NCBI RefSeq assembly: GCF_047511655.1
Contig: NC_133386.1
Location: 131,629,866-131,693,865, forward strand
Source of the DNA: Castor canadensis
Taxonomy: Eukaryota; Chordata; Mammalia; Rodentia; Castoridae
DNA: 64,000 nucleotides
Direction: 5' to 3'
Of this stretch, positions 13,401-26,000 are shown piece by piece; the stretch's first letter is position 1, and every line of letters begins with the position of its first letter. The position numbers and the translations under genes were made by a program. Below the pieces are notes generated by a model. That model saw only the letters and a list, made by a program, of their open reading frames with translations. It was not told where the DNA came from and did no database searches.

Positions 13401-13540
13401 TCTTCATGTGGGCCTCTGTCTCCAGACCTGCTCTCAACAAGCCCTCAACCAGCTCATCACCGAAGCCCTACGGCTGTTTTGTGTTCTAGGTGAGATGCTC
13501 CCTCAGCTCAGCACAGTCACTTGCCTCAGGGCAGCTCCAG
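10435..13540. other. No gene seen; strand-asymmetric pyrimidine tract inside
   Basis: 10,980-11,560 is strongly T/C-rich on the + strand. Open frames here are low-complexity products. 12,160-12,300 is MIR-like. No splice-supported exon seen. Confidence 0.55.
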
Positions 13541-13544
13541 GTGG

Positions 13545-13945
13545 ATTTGTTTGTTTGTTTTGTTTTCTGGGGTTTGAACTTGAGACTTCCATCTATCACT
13601 ATGCCAGCCATTTTTGTGTTAGTTATTTTTTAAGATAGGGTCTTGCTTTATGTCCGTGGTCTAGCTTGGACCATGATCCTCCTCTATATACATCCACAGT
13701 AGTGGGCAATGACGGGTGTACCACTGTGCCCGCCACTGGTTGAGCTGACCTCGAACAGCCATTCTCCTGATCTTCACCTCCAGAGTAGCTAGGACTACAG
13801 GCTTGAGCCACAGGTGCCAAGCTGTTTTTTTTTGTAAAGACAAAGTCTCTCTCTGTAGCCAAGGCTGGCCTCAAATTCGCCATCCTGCTGCCTCTGTGTC
13901 CCAAGTGCTAGGATTACAGATATGCACCATCAACCTGGCTTCTTT
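13545..13945 (-). mobile_element. Reverse SINE cluster: composite SINE plus an extra 7SL-like unit
   Basis: Poly(GTTT), TGGGGTTTGAACTTGAGAC, two GACCT/CCTC-type 7SL units (ends GTAGCTAGGACTACAGGC and AGTGCTAGGATTACAGAT). Diverged, so old. Confidence 0.7.
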
Positions 13946-14888
13946 GCTTTTTGAAGCTGTGTAGATCTGGGCTTGACTTTCTGCAGGGTATCACCTGCTG
14001 CCGAGAAGCCTTCAAACTCCTTAGTGGCAGTTCAAGTTAGGCCTTGCCCCTGCGAAAAATCCCCAGCAGGGATCAGGAGCAACAACAACAAATAAAATAA
14101 ATGCCAGAGGAAAAACTCAGCCTCCTAACCCTCCATTAAGATGGCAAATTGACACCCAGCCACTGGGGAGGTGCAAGCCAAGTTCCATGTTAAAATGCTA
14201 ATTTCCCACATTAGTGGCTTGCACCTGGAGCTCCTGGTGGCTGTGAAGTTGTCAGCCCAGGTGGCAGGATGGGTTCACAATTTTCCCCAGCCTCAGAGCA
14301 GCTCCCCCAGGATGTCTTCCTTACCCAGGACCCACTTCCATTCTGACAGCATTTACTCTCAGAGAAGCCTCATTGGATTCTCAGAGACATGGCTGCTTCT
14401 GTTGCTGGGTGGCCTGGGGTAAGACTCCGAGGTCCTGGAAGTATAGGGTCCTCTAGCACATCAAATGCTCCCTGCAGTATGTTGATCTCTGTTAGTCCTC
14501 ATGACAAGCAGAAGATACACTTATTTCCCCGTTTATTAAAGGGAGCTGGGTTCTGGGAATGAAGTATTCTCTGAGGTCCCATTATAGGTGGCACATGTGG
14601 CCCTGTCTCTAAGCCTGTGCTTTTAACATCTCTCTCCTGTGCCCCCCCTGGTCATCTGTATCTTGAGTCTTTCACCTGCCAGAACTGTGAACAAGCTACA
14701 GGGAAGCCTAGCTCTGACTACAGGTGCATCCTTTTGCAGAAGGAGGTCTACTGTCAACAAAACAAAACAAAACAAAACAACCCAAAAAACTCTGGCAGAG
14801 GCCAATGACTGGAGCCTTGGTGCCCTCTGCTGGATAAAGACTAAAATACTAACTGGAGCATACACTTTGAAAAGGGCCTTTGTTCCTT
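13946..14888. other. No gene seen
   Basis: Unique-looking sequence with an (AACAA)n-type stretch at 14,757-14,790. No supported exon. Confidence 0.5.
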
Positions 14889-15053
14889 CATCCATCCTCA
14901 TCCTTCCATTCGTACATTCACTACCCATCCAGCTACCATCTATTTAACCATCATCCATATCCATATTCCTCCATCCATCCATCCATCCACCCATCCATCC
15001 ATCCATTCATCCACAAATCCATCTATCCATCTACCTATCCATCCCTCTACCAT
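14889..15053. repeat. (TCCA)n-type tetranucleotide array
   Basis: Interrupted CATC/CATCC units on the + strand, with a perfect CATC core at about 14,971-15,008. Confidence 0.9.
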
Positions 15054-15356
15054 CTCTCGTGTCCTGCATGAGCTTGTCCTATAAACCTAACTGAGGGCAA
15101 TGGGAGATGCAGAAAAGATAAGACAGAAGACCAAACGTGCACAAAGCTGGGGCCAGGTAAGCCAGGTGCTTGGATGGAGACACACAACAGGCCCCTCCAC
15201 CTCCGGCAAGTTTATTATATACAGTGGCAAAACGAGGTGGAACAGCAGCTCTTGGGGGAGGGGGTGTGACATTGTAATTGTCAGGAGCAGGAGGAACCCA
15301 TGACTGCTTCTCTCTGAATGTAAACATATTAGGGAAAACAGCTGAGCTGCATCTTG

Positions 15357-15480
15357 CCCTCTTCTGCAGCTGAGGCTGTGCCAACTCAAGCATGCAATTT
15401 ATTGGGCATAACTATGCTTGCTCCCTTCTGTGGTTTGGGGCTGTGCCAAACTCAAACATGCAGCTTATTCGACATACTTG
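15357..15480 (+). repeat. Tandem duplication, about 62-bp unit, two copies
   Basis: 15,357-15,420 and 15,421-15,480 share CTTCTG, GGCTGTGCCAA, CTCAA-CATGCA and TTATT blocks in order. Diverged by roughly a quarter of positions by eye. Confidence 0.7.
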
Positions 15481-15489
15481 TCAGCTCCC

Positions 15490-15738
15490 CAAACCATCCA
15501 TCCATCCACAACTACATCTATCCATCTACCTACCCATCCAGCTACCATTCATTCATTTATTCATTTATCCATCCATCCATTTATTCACACACCCATCCAC
15601 CCATCCATCCACACACTCACCCACCCGTCCATCCATCATCCATCTATCTATCCAACCATCCATCCATCCATCCATTCATCCACACACCCACCCACCCATC
15701 TATCCATCCATCCATCCAATTTTACTCATATCCCATAG
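15490..15738. repeat. (TCCA)n-type tetranucleotide array
   Basis: Interrupted TCCA/CCAC/TTCA units, same strand bias as the array 440 bases upstream. Apparent histidine/serine-rich open frames across it are repeat artefacts. Confidence 0.9.
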
Positions 15739-17756
15739 GTACTACCTTCTTTCACTGAGTCTCTCATTGCAACATCCCCAGATCCTCCTGCACCAGGTCC
15801 TGCACAGGCCTCAGTGACACAGAGAAACAAGGAAGACATCTGTCTGTGTACCTCTTTCCTATTTGCAGAGCAACTTCACATCCATTATGTCCTTTGTCCC
15901 CACGACATTCCTAAGGAGCCTTAGGATCCCATTTAATGGATGAGGAAATGGAAACACAGAGAGGACCAGTAATATGGTGCAGTAGAAACAGTCTTTGGGG
16001 ACAGAGAGACAGGTTTTAAATCAGGGCTTGGTCTTTTTCTAATTCTGCACCCCCTGGGCAGGTTTCTACAGTGCTCGGAGTTTCTCATCTGTAACATTAA
16101 CTAATTTGGCTATATTTATTGTGTATATGGTATGTGCCAGGCTTGGCTGTGGAGCACAGGCATGAACAAGGCAGGAGAGGTCCCTGCTCCTCTGAACCTC
16201 ACATTGTGACATAACAAGAAAGATTATGTGAAGTGAGATCATCTTATAGTGCCATAGAAGTGCAACTTATGTCATTGTTGTTACTTCTATAAGGAAGATG
16301 AGCAGTCAGGGACTGGAGGCATGGCTCAAGTGGTACAATGCCTGCCTCACAAGCATGAAGCCCTGGGTTCAAACCCCAGTACCACCAAAAAAAGAACAGG
16401 AAGGGGTTAGGAGATGCTTTTCTGGGAGATGAAAGATTAGGTATAGTTAACATCATACTGGAGTTGAGGGGATGGACTTTGGAACTAGACTGCCTGGTTC
16501 TAAATTCCTACTCCACCCCTGAAGGCTGTGTAATTTTTAGGCAATAACCAATCTGTGCTTTTGTTTTTCTCATTAGCAAAATGGGAATAACAATGAACAG
16601 GTACTAGTATATCTAATTTATGCCAAGCAGGGTCTTGGGGACCCGGTGATGAACAAGACAGAAAAGGCACACTCCCCTATCTCATGGGAGTGTGACTATT
16701 AAAGGGGTCATTACATAGCCAGCCTCTACAACAGTCATAAGACAGACTGTGCACTCATGTTTTTGGAGGCTCCATGGGTGTTATAAACTTGTAAAATAGT
16801 TATTATTTTATTTACAGTTGCACCAATTTTTTTGCTCCTAAGACCAATAGATAACTATCCTTTAAAAGTTAAGAAAGCCATATTTTTATATATGGATGCA
16901 TGAGTTAGCAGCTCTCGCAGTTTTTCTTAGTAAATAAGAAAATTCAGTTTTCTAACATTAGATTCACAATCTAATGTTTTTTATTAAGCTATATTTACAG
17001 AATGTTGTACCAAGAATAATTTTTGGGTTTAAGGATAATAGTAGGGGTAGTAAATGCAAGAGTATCAAAGAATTTTCTTGTGTAAAAGACGGATTAATAT
17101 TATTTATGTAATAAGTGAATTTACCTTGTTAAGGTGTGGTTAATATATATAATGTATATAGAGCTGCAACAAGTATATTAAAATCTGTTAAAATTATACT
17201 AGATCATGAGAAGGATGAAATAATAGTTTTCCAATTAAATTAATTGTTGGTGGAAGAGCAAGTTTAGTTTAACTTGCTATAAATCGTCATATAACTCTCA
17301 ATGTAAAATTGTTTGCAGTCCTTGAGATAAGAGTATAGCTTGGCTGTGAATTCGTGGTAAGTGATCTTTAACATCCTTGGGGGAGCCACAGATGGAGAGG
17401 GACCAACAGCGTGATACCGCCTCCTGGTGACACTTATCAGAGCAGCTGGCTGCTACTCACTGGTCTTAACACTGCTGCCCTCTGCTAATTCATCTCTGCC
17501 AGGACCTAGGACCTGTGGATGACCTGACTACCTTTCTGGGGAATCAGATACATCCCCGACTCTATCACTGACCTCAGGCCAGCTGTCTCACTGATGCACA
17601 TGGCACAGAGATAAAACTTCTCTGCCTATCCCTGCCCAAATCACAGATTCACCAGAAAATAAATGATGATTATTGTGTAGAGCCTTTAAGGTGACATGGT
17701 TTCCCATTATTGACTAACTAGAGCATGACCCCATACTCGATAAGAGTTCAAAGAGA
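15739..17756. other. No gene seen; one ID-like SINE inside
   Basis: 16,600-17,330 is AT-rich without coding character. 15,860-16,000 and 16,480-16,580 are MIR-like. Confidence 0.5.
16308..16394 (+). mobile_element. ID-like tRNA-derived SINE, forward
   Basis: GGCATGGCTCAAGTGGTACA (A-box), CTGGGTTCAAACCCCAGTAC (B-box), A-rich tail. Monomer without a 7SL head. Confidence 0.85.
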
Positions 17757-17838
17757 GGGCTGGTGGAGTGGCTCAAGTAGTAAGAATGCCTGCCTGGCAA
17801 GAATGAGGCCCTGAGTTCAAACCCTAGTGCTGCCAAAA
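17757..17838 (+). mobile_element. ID-like tRNA-derived SINE, forward
   Basis: GGGCTGGTGGAGTGGCTCAA to GCTGCCAAAAG. Flanked by AAGAGTTCAAA-type direct repeats (about 17,741 and 17,837). Confidence 0.85.
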
Positions 17839-19114
17839 GAGTTCAAAAGGATAGTGTATGGTACCTTCCTTGCACAGCTGGGTCACCTTGTCAAGTTACT
17901 TACTTAACTGACCCTGAGTCCCAGTTTCTTTCACCTGCCAAATGGAAACAATTGTAACATCTGGAAAATGCAGACTGAGCTACACCATTCCACATAAACC
18001 CTATTGATACCTGGCCCTTGTCTCTAGTGTAAAATCTAAACTCTGGAGCCTGGTATTTAAGACCCTTTTTCATTTGATCCCTGCAAACTCCTCTAACCTC
18101 ATTCCCTGCCATGTCCCCAGCCTCAGAAAAGCTGCCATTCTCCTTGCTCCCATTCCTCCAGACACTTGCCTATGCTGTCCCTTTCACTCACACCTTTTCA
18201 TATGCTCCTGTGAGCTGCTGTGGACACTTGAGATGTCATTAAAAGACACCACCCCTTTAGAGGCCTTCTTCCTGCTATTCCAGGAGTTGGTCTCTCCTTC
18301 TGAGCTCCATGCATGCCTTGTTCTTTCTTCTGTCAAAGCTGTTATCTCAGACACCAGACTGCAATCCTCAAGCATGGAACCCATGTATGACAAGCAGGGC
18401 TCGGCACTCAGGAAAAGTTGGTCAAGGGGTCACTTTGGTCAAATGAACCCTGATGAGCTCAGAGTCTTAGGCCTTTGATATTGGGTGCACAGCAAGTAGA
18501 ATGTTCAGCAGACTCTGGCCAGAGTTATCAGCCCTTATGGACCATTGAAATGGAAGTCTCTGGAGGCCTTTTCATGTCCGATGGGGAAGGTGCCAAGCCA
18601 GGAAAGTGGATGGACCCCAGGAGTAGGGTGTGCTCCAGATCAGTGCTGGGAGATTGGGCACCTTGTTGTGCTCTGGTCTCTACATTTGCTTATGTCAGTC
18701 CTTTCTTCTTAAATGTCCTATTTCCAGTGCTCCTGGGAAAGACCTCTTCTTCCTCCAAGCCTGAGTGGACTAAAGACTGCTCTACCACTTGCCTTGTGCA
18801 GGTGAGAGCCGTGCCCATGTGCATCCACTCTCCACCCTTAGCCGCCCTTCCAGGCCCCCAGAGTCTGACCAGTGTGGATAGTGTCTATGAGGTCTCCTGC
18901 CCTTGGCTTCTGACTGGGTTTGGCTAGTGAGAAGCACTAGCTTAGAGGGTTGGAGGGCATGGCCTTGGGTTTCTAGTTTCCTGCAATCTCCCCAGCAGGG
19001 AATGCCATAATCTAGTTGTGCCTCCATCAAAGTCACTGCTCCCTTTAAGGCAGGCAGTTCTCTTCTTCCAGGCTCCTGAAAACTCCCTCTCCTCAGCTCT
19101 CTGGGCCTGGAGAG

Positions 19115-19850
19115 ATGTGTTAGTTATCTTTCTCATGACAATGTCTGATAGAAACAACAGAAAAGGAGCAAAGCATTTTTTCACCCAGTTTCAGAGGTTT
19201 CAGTCCATAGTGCTTGGTTGCGTTGATTATGGGCCCATGGTGAGGCACAGCATCGTGGCAGTGAACACAAGTGGCAGAGACAACTCGCCTCATAGAGGGA
19301 GGAAGGGATTGGGGACCAGATTAAACCTTCAAAGGCCAGGCTCAGTGGCCCAAATCTGTAATCCTAGCTATTTGGGAGGCAGAGATCAAGAGGATCATGG
19401 TTTGTTAGAGGCTGGCCCAGGCAAAAAACTTTGCAAGACCTTATCTCAACCAATGGCTGGGTGCGGTAGTGCGTGCCTGTCATTCTCAGCTATTTGGGAA
19501 AGCAAAATTGGAGGATCTAGGTTCAGGCCAGCCCCAGGCACAAAGCAAGACCCTATTTCAAAAGCAACAAAACAAAAAAGGGCTGGCGGAGTGGCTCATG
19601 TGGTAGAGTGTCTGTCTACCAAGCTCAAGGCCCCGAGTTCAGCCCCGGTACCCCCAAAACCAAAAGCAACCAAACAAAAAAACCTTTCAAAGGCATGTTC
19701 CCTGTGACCTGCTTCCCCCAGCTAGGCCCCACCTCCGAAAGTTTCCATCACTTCCCAAAACAGTGTCAGCAGCTGGGGGCCAAGCCTTCTACATGTGAGC
19801 CTGTAGGGAACATTTCATGTTCAAGCCATAACAGTAATGGTTCTGCTACC
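19115..19850. repeat. Old interspersed repeat split by a SINE
   Basis: 19,115-19,337 (GTTAGTTATCTTTCTCATGA onwards) and 19,680-19,850 (TGTTCCCTGTGACCTGCTTC onwards, ending CAAGCCATAACA) appear to be two halves of one old element separated by the SINE. Confidence 0.55.
19338..19679 (+). mobile_element. Trimeric composite SINE (7SL-like, 7SL-like, ID-like), forward
   Basis: Two consecutive 7SL-like heads (TGTAATCCTAGCTATTTGGG and GTCATTCTCAGCTATTTGGG) followed by GGGCTGGCGGAGTGGCTCAT and the B-box GAGTTCAGCCCCGG. Flanked by near-identical AACCTTCAAAGGC and AACCTTTCAAAGGC, a likely target-site duplication. Confidence 0.82.
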
Positions 19851-20165
19851 ATTAGCCTTAGGTACTGTCATGTTCTGCATGGTACCCACCTCCCCCCTTT
19901 ATAACAGGCCTTTGTCTTCCTCGATGACCCCAGTTTGTGCCCTCAGTTTCTGTTGGGGCCCTGACTAGTACCAGGAGTGGCCCTAGGAAGTAGACCCTTC
20001 AAACAGGACTATGGAGTTGAGTCAGTCCTGCATTTATACAACATAGGTCCTACATTTACTCACAGGGGAGATAGAATGCAAGAAAATTACTGGTATAGCA
20101 TGGGATGAAGTGTAGGTTGGAAGGCCAGACTTTGAGACAATGATACTAATAATATAGATAGTGAA

Positions 20166-20384
20166 ATACTGGGCACCAGAGGTTCACGCCTGTAATCCTA
20201 GCTACTTGGGAGGCTGAGATCTGGAGGATTGTGGTTCGAGGCCACCCCATAAAAATAGTTCCTGAGACCCCCATCTCTAAAACCAGAGCAAAATAGACTG
20301 GAGCTATGGTTCAAATGGTAGAGTGCCTGCTTTACAAGAGCAAAACCCTGTGTTCAAACCTTAGTCCCCTCCCCCCAAATAAAA
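20166..20384 (+). mobile_element. Composite SINE, forward
   Basis: 7SL-like head (CCTGTAATCCTAGCTACTTG) then tRNA-like unit, with GATAGTGAA on both sides. Confidence 0.85.
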
Positions 20385-21475
20385 GATAGTGAAGGCAATT
20401 GGCTTTTTACAGCCCAGGAGAGCACTATTTATAGTCACATGTCACTTTGCAATGGGAAGTGTGTTGTTAGGCGATTTTATTGCTGTGTGGCCATAAGAGT
20501 GTACTCACATAGACCTAGCTGGTGCACAGCTGGTACACGCTCAGGTGACATGGCACACATATGCAGTATGTCATTGACCATTATACGATGCATGACTGTA
20601 TAGAGGAAAAAATAAATTTAAAATTACAATCACATACTTGAGAACATGTGTCCTGTAGGGGTGGGGAAGGTATAACGGAGGCCCAACCTAGGATCTGATA
20701 GTAACATGGTAGTCATCAACACCAGAGGAGGGGTGTTGGGAAAGGATGGGACCCTGTGACACAGAAGGGGAGACATTTGGGAAATCATGGATGGGGCCGA
20801 GAATTCTGAATCTGAGAGTTCCCTTGAACCCCCTTTTCCAGAAGAGGCACTCCTCCTGACCTGTCTGAGCACCCTCTCTTCTGGACAAAAGCCTTTCAGA
20901 GGCGGTGCATGGAACTGCTGGTCACAAGCCAGGATGTGTGCTCCTTGGAATGCATCCTTGTCTTTCTTCATCGCCTTTAGACTGCAGCCAGGCTCCATCT
21001 TAGCAGAGACTGGAGAAACCCAAGGTCTACACCACCAGTGGACAGTGTATGTTATCATGAAAATGCTTGGTTTGCCCTCTCATGACAGAAGCCAATGGGT
21101 CATGAGGCAAGATGGTGGCAGAGAAAGAACTTTATTTTGATGAACTGAGTAATTAGATGACAGAGGCCACCTTGTCCTAAAAAGCCTGGGGGGCTGAATT
21201 AGGGACAATTTTTATAGGGGATGGGTGATAGCAGACTTGTGGGGACCTTCTCACAGGTGGAGATTTGGGGCTAAATGGCACATTTCTTTTAATCACTGGT
21301 CACCAGACGCGTTTCAGATCTTGGGGACAGAGGTCATTATTTTCTTGAGCTATTTTTATCACTGGTTAATTTTCCCATGTGAAGTTCCTAACATATCACA
21401 CAATGGACAGGCTGGAGGAGCTAGCTGCCCCGAGACCTGCTTGCTAATCAAAAAACTCACAGAATGAAAGAAAAC
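20385..21475. other. No gene seen
   Basis: Open frames at 20.6-21.1 kb on both strands lack splice sites and family similarity. Confidence 0.5.
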
Positions 21476-21476
21476 A

Positions 21477-21720
21477 GCTGGACATCAGTGACTTATGCCT
21501 ATAATCCTAGCTACTCAGGAGGTAGCGATCAGAAGGATGGCGGTTGGAAGCCATCCCTGGGCAAATAGTTCAAGAGACCCTATAGCGAAAAAACCCATCA
21601 CAAAAAAGGGCTGGTGGAGTGGCTTAAGTGGTAACAGCGCCTTCCTAACAAGTGGGAGGGCGAGTTCAAACCCCAGATCCACCAAAAAGAACCAACCAAA
21701 CAAAAACCCCACCAAAACCA
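21477..21720 (+). mobile_element. Composite SINE, forward
   Basis: GCCTATAATCCTAGCTACTC head, GGGCTGGTGGAGTGGCTTAA junction, GAGTTCAAACCCCAG B-box, CCAAACAAAAACC tail. Confidence 0.85.
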
Positions 21721-21950
21721 AAGAGATGAAAGGAAACATACGTCACCTGATTATTAAGGAAGACAAGCGTCACGTGAGGGTACATAGGAGCAGTACAGGA
21801 TCTAGTTTTGATGCTCAGCTCATATAGTGAAAGACTAATACAACCAGGTCAATCCCATATCAGCAACAGCCTCTCGGAGTGGATTTCCCAGAGGAAAATG
21901 ACAAGATCTGATTGGGTCAAGTTCACTGAGATGAGAGCCTGAGAGTTAAC

Positions 21951-22055
21951 ATTAAATATTTTATATTATATTACTAATACTGACGATTAATTATTAACAA
22001 CACGGATCATTATATTATTAATAATGTATTTAAATTTAATATAAAATATTTTAAT
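21951..22055. repeat. AT-rich inverted repeat
   Basis: The arm ATTAAATATTTTATATTATA (21,951-21,970) is nearly the reverse complement of 22,035-22,055, with about 60 bases of AT-rich spacer. Confidence 0.7.
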
Positions 22056-23049
22056 ATTTGACTTGATCACTCAGGAGTAGTTTTAATCATCTGTTAGTTC
22101 AGCTGATTGAAGTTTAAATTCAACGATGACCTCACTGAATGAAGATGACTGCGAGAACCTTCTTGGGACGGTGAGTGAGAAGAATCTGGAGGCTTGGGGA
22201 GGCAGACCTGCTGTAGCAATCAGTCAATGGAAACTGCTCACCCTAGGGAGAAGATGAAGGACACTCCCTCTACCAGAGCAGAAAGGATGCATAGCAGGGT
22301 GGGAGAGTTTGGTTATGCTGAAAGCCTGGTAGGCCGGCGGTGACTGGGAGGGGTGTTGTAATGAAGGCCCCTGATCTCACTGTGGGTAATTAATGGAGGC
22401 CCAGACAGATGGCAGCATTTGACCATCAGAAACAAATAGGTGAGCACAATTACCATAATACGCCACAGGCATGGAGAAGTTACTGAAGCATTGCAGAGAT
22501 CTGTGGGAATATGGTTAACCACTCACAGAATCCCTGTTACCAAAAGGATCCTTTTGGAATGGAAATTACAGAAATGAGTTGAGACGAAATGTTATGAACG
22601 AGACAGGCAAAGCTTCTTGATTGGAGCTTCAGCTCACGAGAAGAAGGAAGCTGGCACTGACCCTTGTTAAAGAGGTGATCAGACTGCTTGCTGAACAAAA
22701 GAAGAGGGAAGTTTTTTATTAACTTGTTGAGGTGGGCTAATCTGGTAACTTTCCCACTGATCATGGGCAAGATTCCTTTCTTGTGTGCAAACATTCTGGC
22801 CTTGAGGTTTGCAGGCTAATGGGCAGTCATTGAACCCAGGAACTCCTGAACTCATCTTGCTGTTGGCGCCATTATCTTGCATAAGTGTGCTGGCCTTGTG
22901 GTTTCATCTGAGCCTTATGATAAAGCCTAGCACTCTAGCTGGTGGGTACAGCACAGTGGAGGGTTCTAAGAAACACAAAACAGCACCATGGGCAACAGGC
23001 CAAGTTAACCCTGTATTACAGTCATGGCCGAGTTAACCCTGTTAATGCC

Positions 23050-26000
23050 TGTGAGTGCAGGCATTCACGGACCAGGAATAGTCAACTGTGATTGCATCCC
23101 CATTTCACTTGCCTTTTGACTGGTGCAAAAGTCAGATGATTCCTGGAGAGCAGTCAATGATCACAGACATGATCAGATGTGAGGCCGAGGAAAGCTTACT
23201 GGATGGCCCCTGACACCTGGTCTGTGGCTGTTGGTCTAACAAATATTTTCTTTTCCTTTCCTATCAGTAAGGAAAATTGAAAGGGACATGCAGGACAGCA
23301 GTATGCATTCAAAAAATTTTTTTGTATTGTTCCCTAGAGCTTTGTGTATTTCTCTAGTTCTCTGCTGTAATAAGGCTCAAAGGGACCTTGGATCAGCTTG
23401 ATATCCCACAGAACACAATGTTGGTCAATTGTATCTGTGTCATTTTGCCAACTGGACCTAGTGTTAAGGAGGTAGCTGGAATCATAGATGTCATAGTGAA
23501 TCACATCAGGGAGAGGGAGATATGGCCTGCCACAGTCCAGGAGGCTGTCATGTTGGGGCCCATTTGGTCTACAGCCATGTTCTGATATCCTGTCTAAAGT
23601 AAGGGGCGCAATGTGGTGCCTTGTACCACCCATCACATAGAAGGGGCTAGCCTTTTTGGCGAGCCTATTTAGAGGATGGGAGCAATGTATACCACATTTA
23701 GGTGGGTGGCTCTTGACCCATTCACCAGGTAATCCAATGCTGCTGCCATTTTGGAGTATAGTCCCAAACAAGAAAGGGCCACAAAGTAGATTCAGGCAAG
23801 CTGCCCTTATCACCGAGGCCCTTGTGACCCAACAGACTGAGGTGTCTGTGTAGACAGAGATGTCATATGGAAATTCTTACAAGTTCTGTCAAAGGAACTC
23901 ATAGGGTTTTGGAGGAAAGCCATAGTATTTTCTGTGGACAAATCTTATCCATGTGGGAAGCAACTTCTGACTTGAGTCTTGATAGACTAAACATTTCACC
24001 ACAAACTCCAAGTGATAGTTCTACCAGAACTGCCAATCAGATTGATATAATCTGATCTGCTGGGTCATGGGATTAGAAGTTCACAGAAGCATTCCTTAAT
24101 AAAATGGAAGTGGCAAATAGCATACCAAGCAGATAATTCAGTGGTACCTTCTCCTATTTTTTGCCATTTGTTTCTCAATCCATGGCCATGATTCTGTGGG
24201 GAGTTCCTTATGACCAATTGGTGGAGGAGGAAAACTGTTGACCTAGTTCATACAGGCATGTCATTGTAGTTGACACCAATTAGAAATGGATGGCATTTAC
24301 AATGTCAATCAAGGCTGGTTTTGCAGTACACATGGGGAAGGGAGTTTCCCAGTGGCCAGAACTCAGGGGCTCCATCTGATTGCTTACTTTGTACGGGAAA
24401 GATGGTTTGGATACTTCTTTCTTCTGACTTCTAGGAAGTTGACGGTGGGCTCTCTGGAGGGCCAACATCATGGTATGGATAAAACTGGTGTCAGCGAGGC
24501 ATGGGGGTGCCTCTCAGAAGAGTCCCGGGTGTAAAGATATACATTTCCCACGTAAGTGTCCACGTAGGTGTCCAAGGTAGACAAATGACCTGTGGCTGTC
24601 AGTCAGTCACTCACTTCCACCACCACCCCAGGGCTTGTTCAATGAACCAAACTGGCCACAACAGCCAGAATGGAGGCTACACATGGGCTCCATAACATGA
24701 GTTTCCACGGGCCTGCTGGCAGTGTCCAGCCTGCCAACAGCAGAGGATGCTGCTGAGCGCACAAACTGGCACCATTTCCCTGGGTGTCTGCCAGCTATCT
24801 GGAGACAGGCTGGTCAGATCAAATCTCTTGCTCACTTTTTTCTACTCACAGAACTAGAAACAGAACTGCACATAAATTTGCTTTTCTTGCCCCCAGTGCT
24901 TTTTCCAGACCACCATTATGGTCACGAATGAGTGCCCTGTTACTATGGCATCCAATATTGCTTCCAACCTGAGGAAGCATTTTACTGCAAAGGAACAGAG
25001 GCGGGGGCTCACTGGTTTCACCTCATTCCCCATCGCCCAGAAGCAACTGGCTGACAGAACTGAGAAACAGTCTTTCAAAGGCTCAGTTACAGGATGAGCT
25101 GGGGGATCAATCCTGAACTAGCAGCATTCCATATATGCTTTATACTAGTGGCCCAGTATATCTTCCCATAGTTAGGGTCACAGGTTGGGAACCAAGGAAT
25201 GAAGATGGCTCCCTGGAAGAGTGTTTGCTGCCCATGCCCATGTTCTTGGACTTGGTAGTTTGGAGCCTCTGGATCCTCCAGAGGACATAGTAATTTTTCC
25301 AGTGAGTTGGAATGAAGCTACACATTGGCAATTTGGGGGTCTTCAGGACCCTGAATCAATAGGCAGAGAAGGAAGTCACTACATAAGCCTAAGTGACAGA
25401 TTCCAATTTTCGTGAGGAAATTTGGTTATTGTCCCACTCTGGGGACAATAACTCAGAATATTACTGGATGACAAGAACCCAGTATATTATTGAGGAGCTT
25501 GCAAGTACTCCTCATCCCACAATCCTGGCTAATGTCAACCCAGTAAAGCCTAGACCACTGAGGCCTCAGAGCCTATGGAAAGGAGGGATCTCCCTAGGGA
25601 GAGCAGTCCACCTACCTGAGGTTCTATGAGAGTGAATGGTACATGATGGCAGCTTTGCTTACCAATCTAGCTCGTTGGTCTGCTATGTTGATGAGGACTG
25701 TCACAGCCATGTTCCTGTTATTTCTTTTGTACCCACCGTTTCAAATAAAGAATATCAGTGGTGACTAATGGTGCAGACTTTGAGTGGTAATAAGAGGACT
25801 TGACATTGCCTTGCTGTGTGGTGCTGGTGGGACTTTGCAGGTCTTCTGACTCAGGGATAACGTTTTTCATTGGTTGAAGAGCAAGAATGAATGCAGAGGC
25901 CAAGTGTGTGCTATCCTAAGAATTGTCCCTTTGCCTGCCACCAACCTGGAAGTCTGGCTTGTATGGAGACACCAGCAGACAGCTGTGTCTGTTGGCATCT

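Noticed and set aside
14889-15738. CRISPR-like repeat arrangement in the TCCA arrays
   Set aside because: Units are four bases without spacers, and this is a mammalian genome.
15354-15817. Three overlapping open frames over 15.4-15.8 kb
   Set aside because: All are readings of the TCCA-type array in different frames, with no homology or splice signals.
19018-19707. 229-codon open frame on the + strand
   Set aside because: It runs through an old repeat and a trimeric SINE; the second half is SINE translation.
23334-23813. 159-codon open frame on the minus strand
   Set aside because: It is antisense to the ERVL relic and matches no family I recognise, so it is taken as chance.
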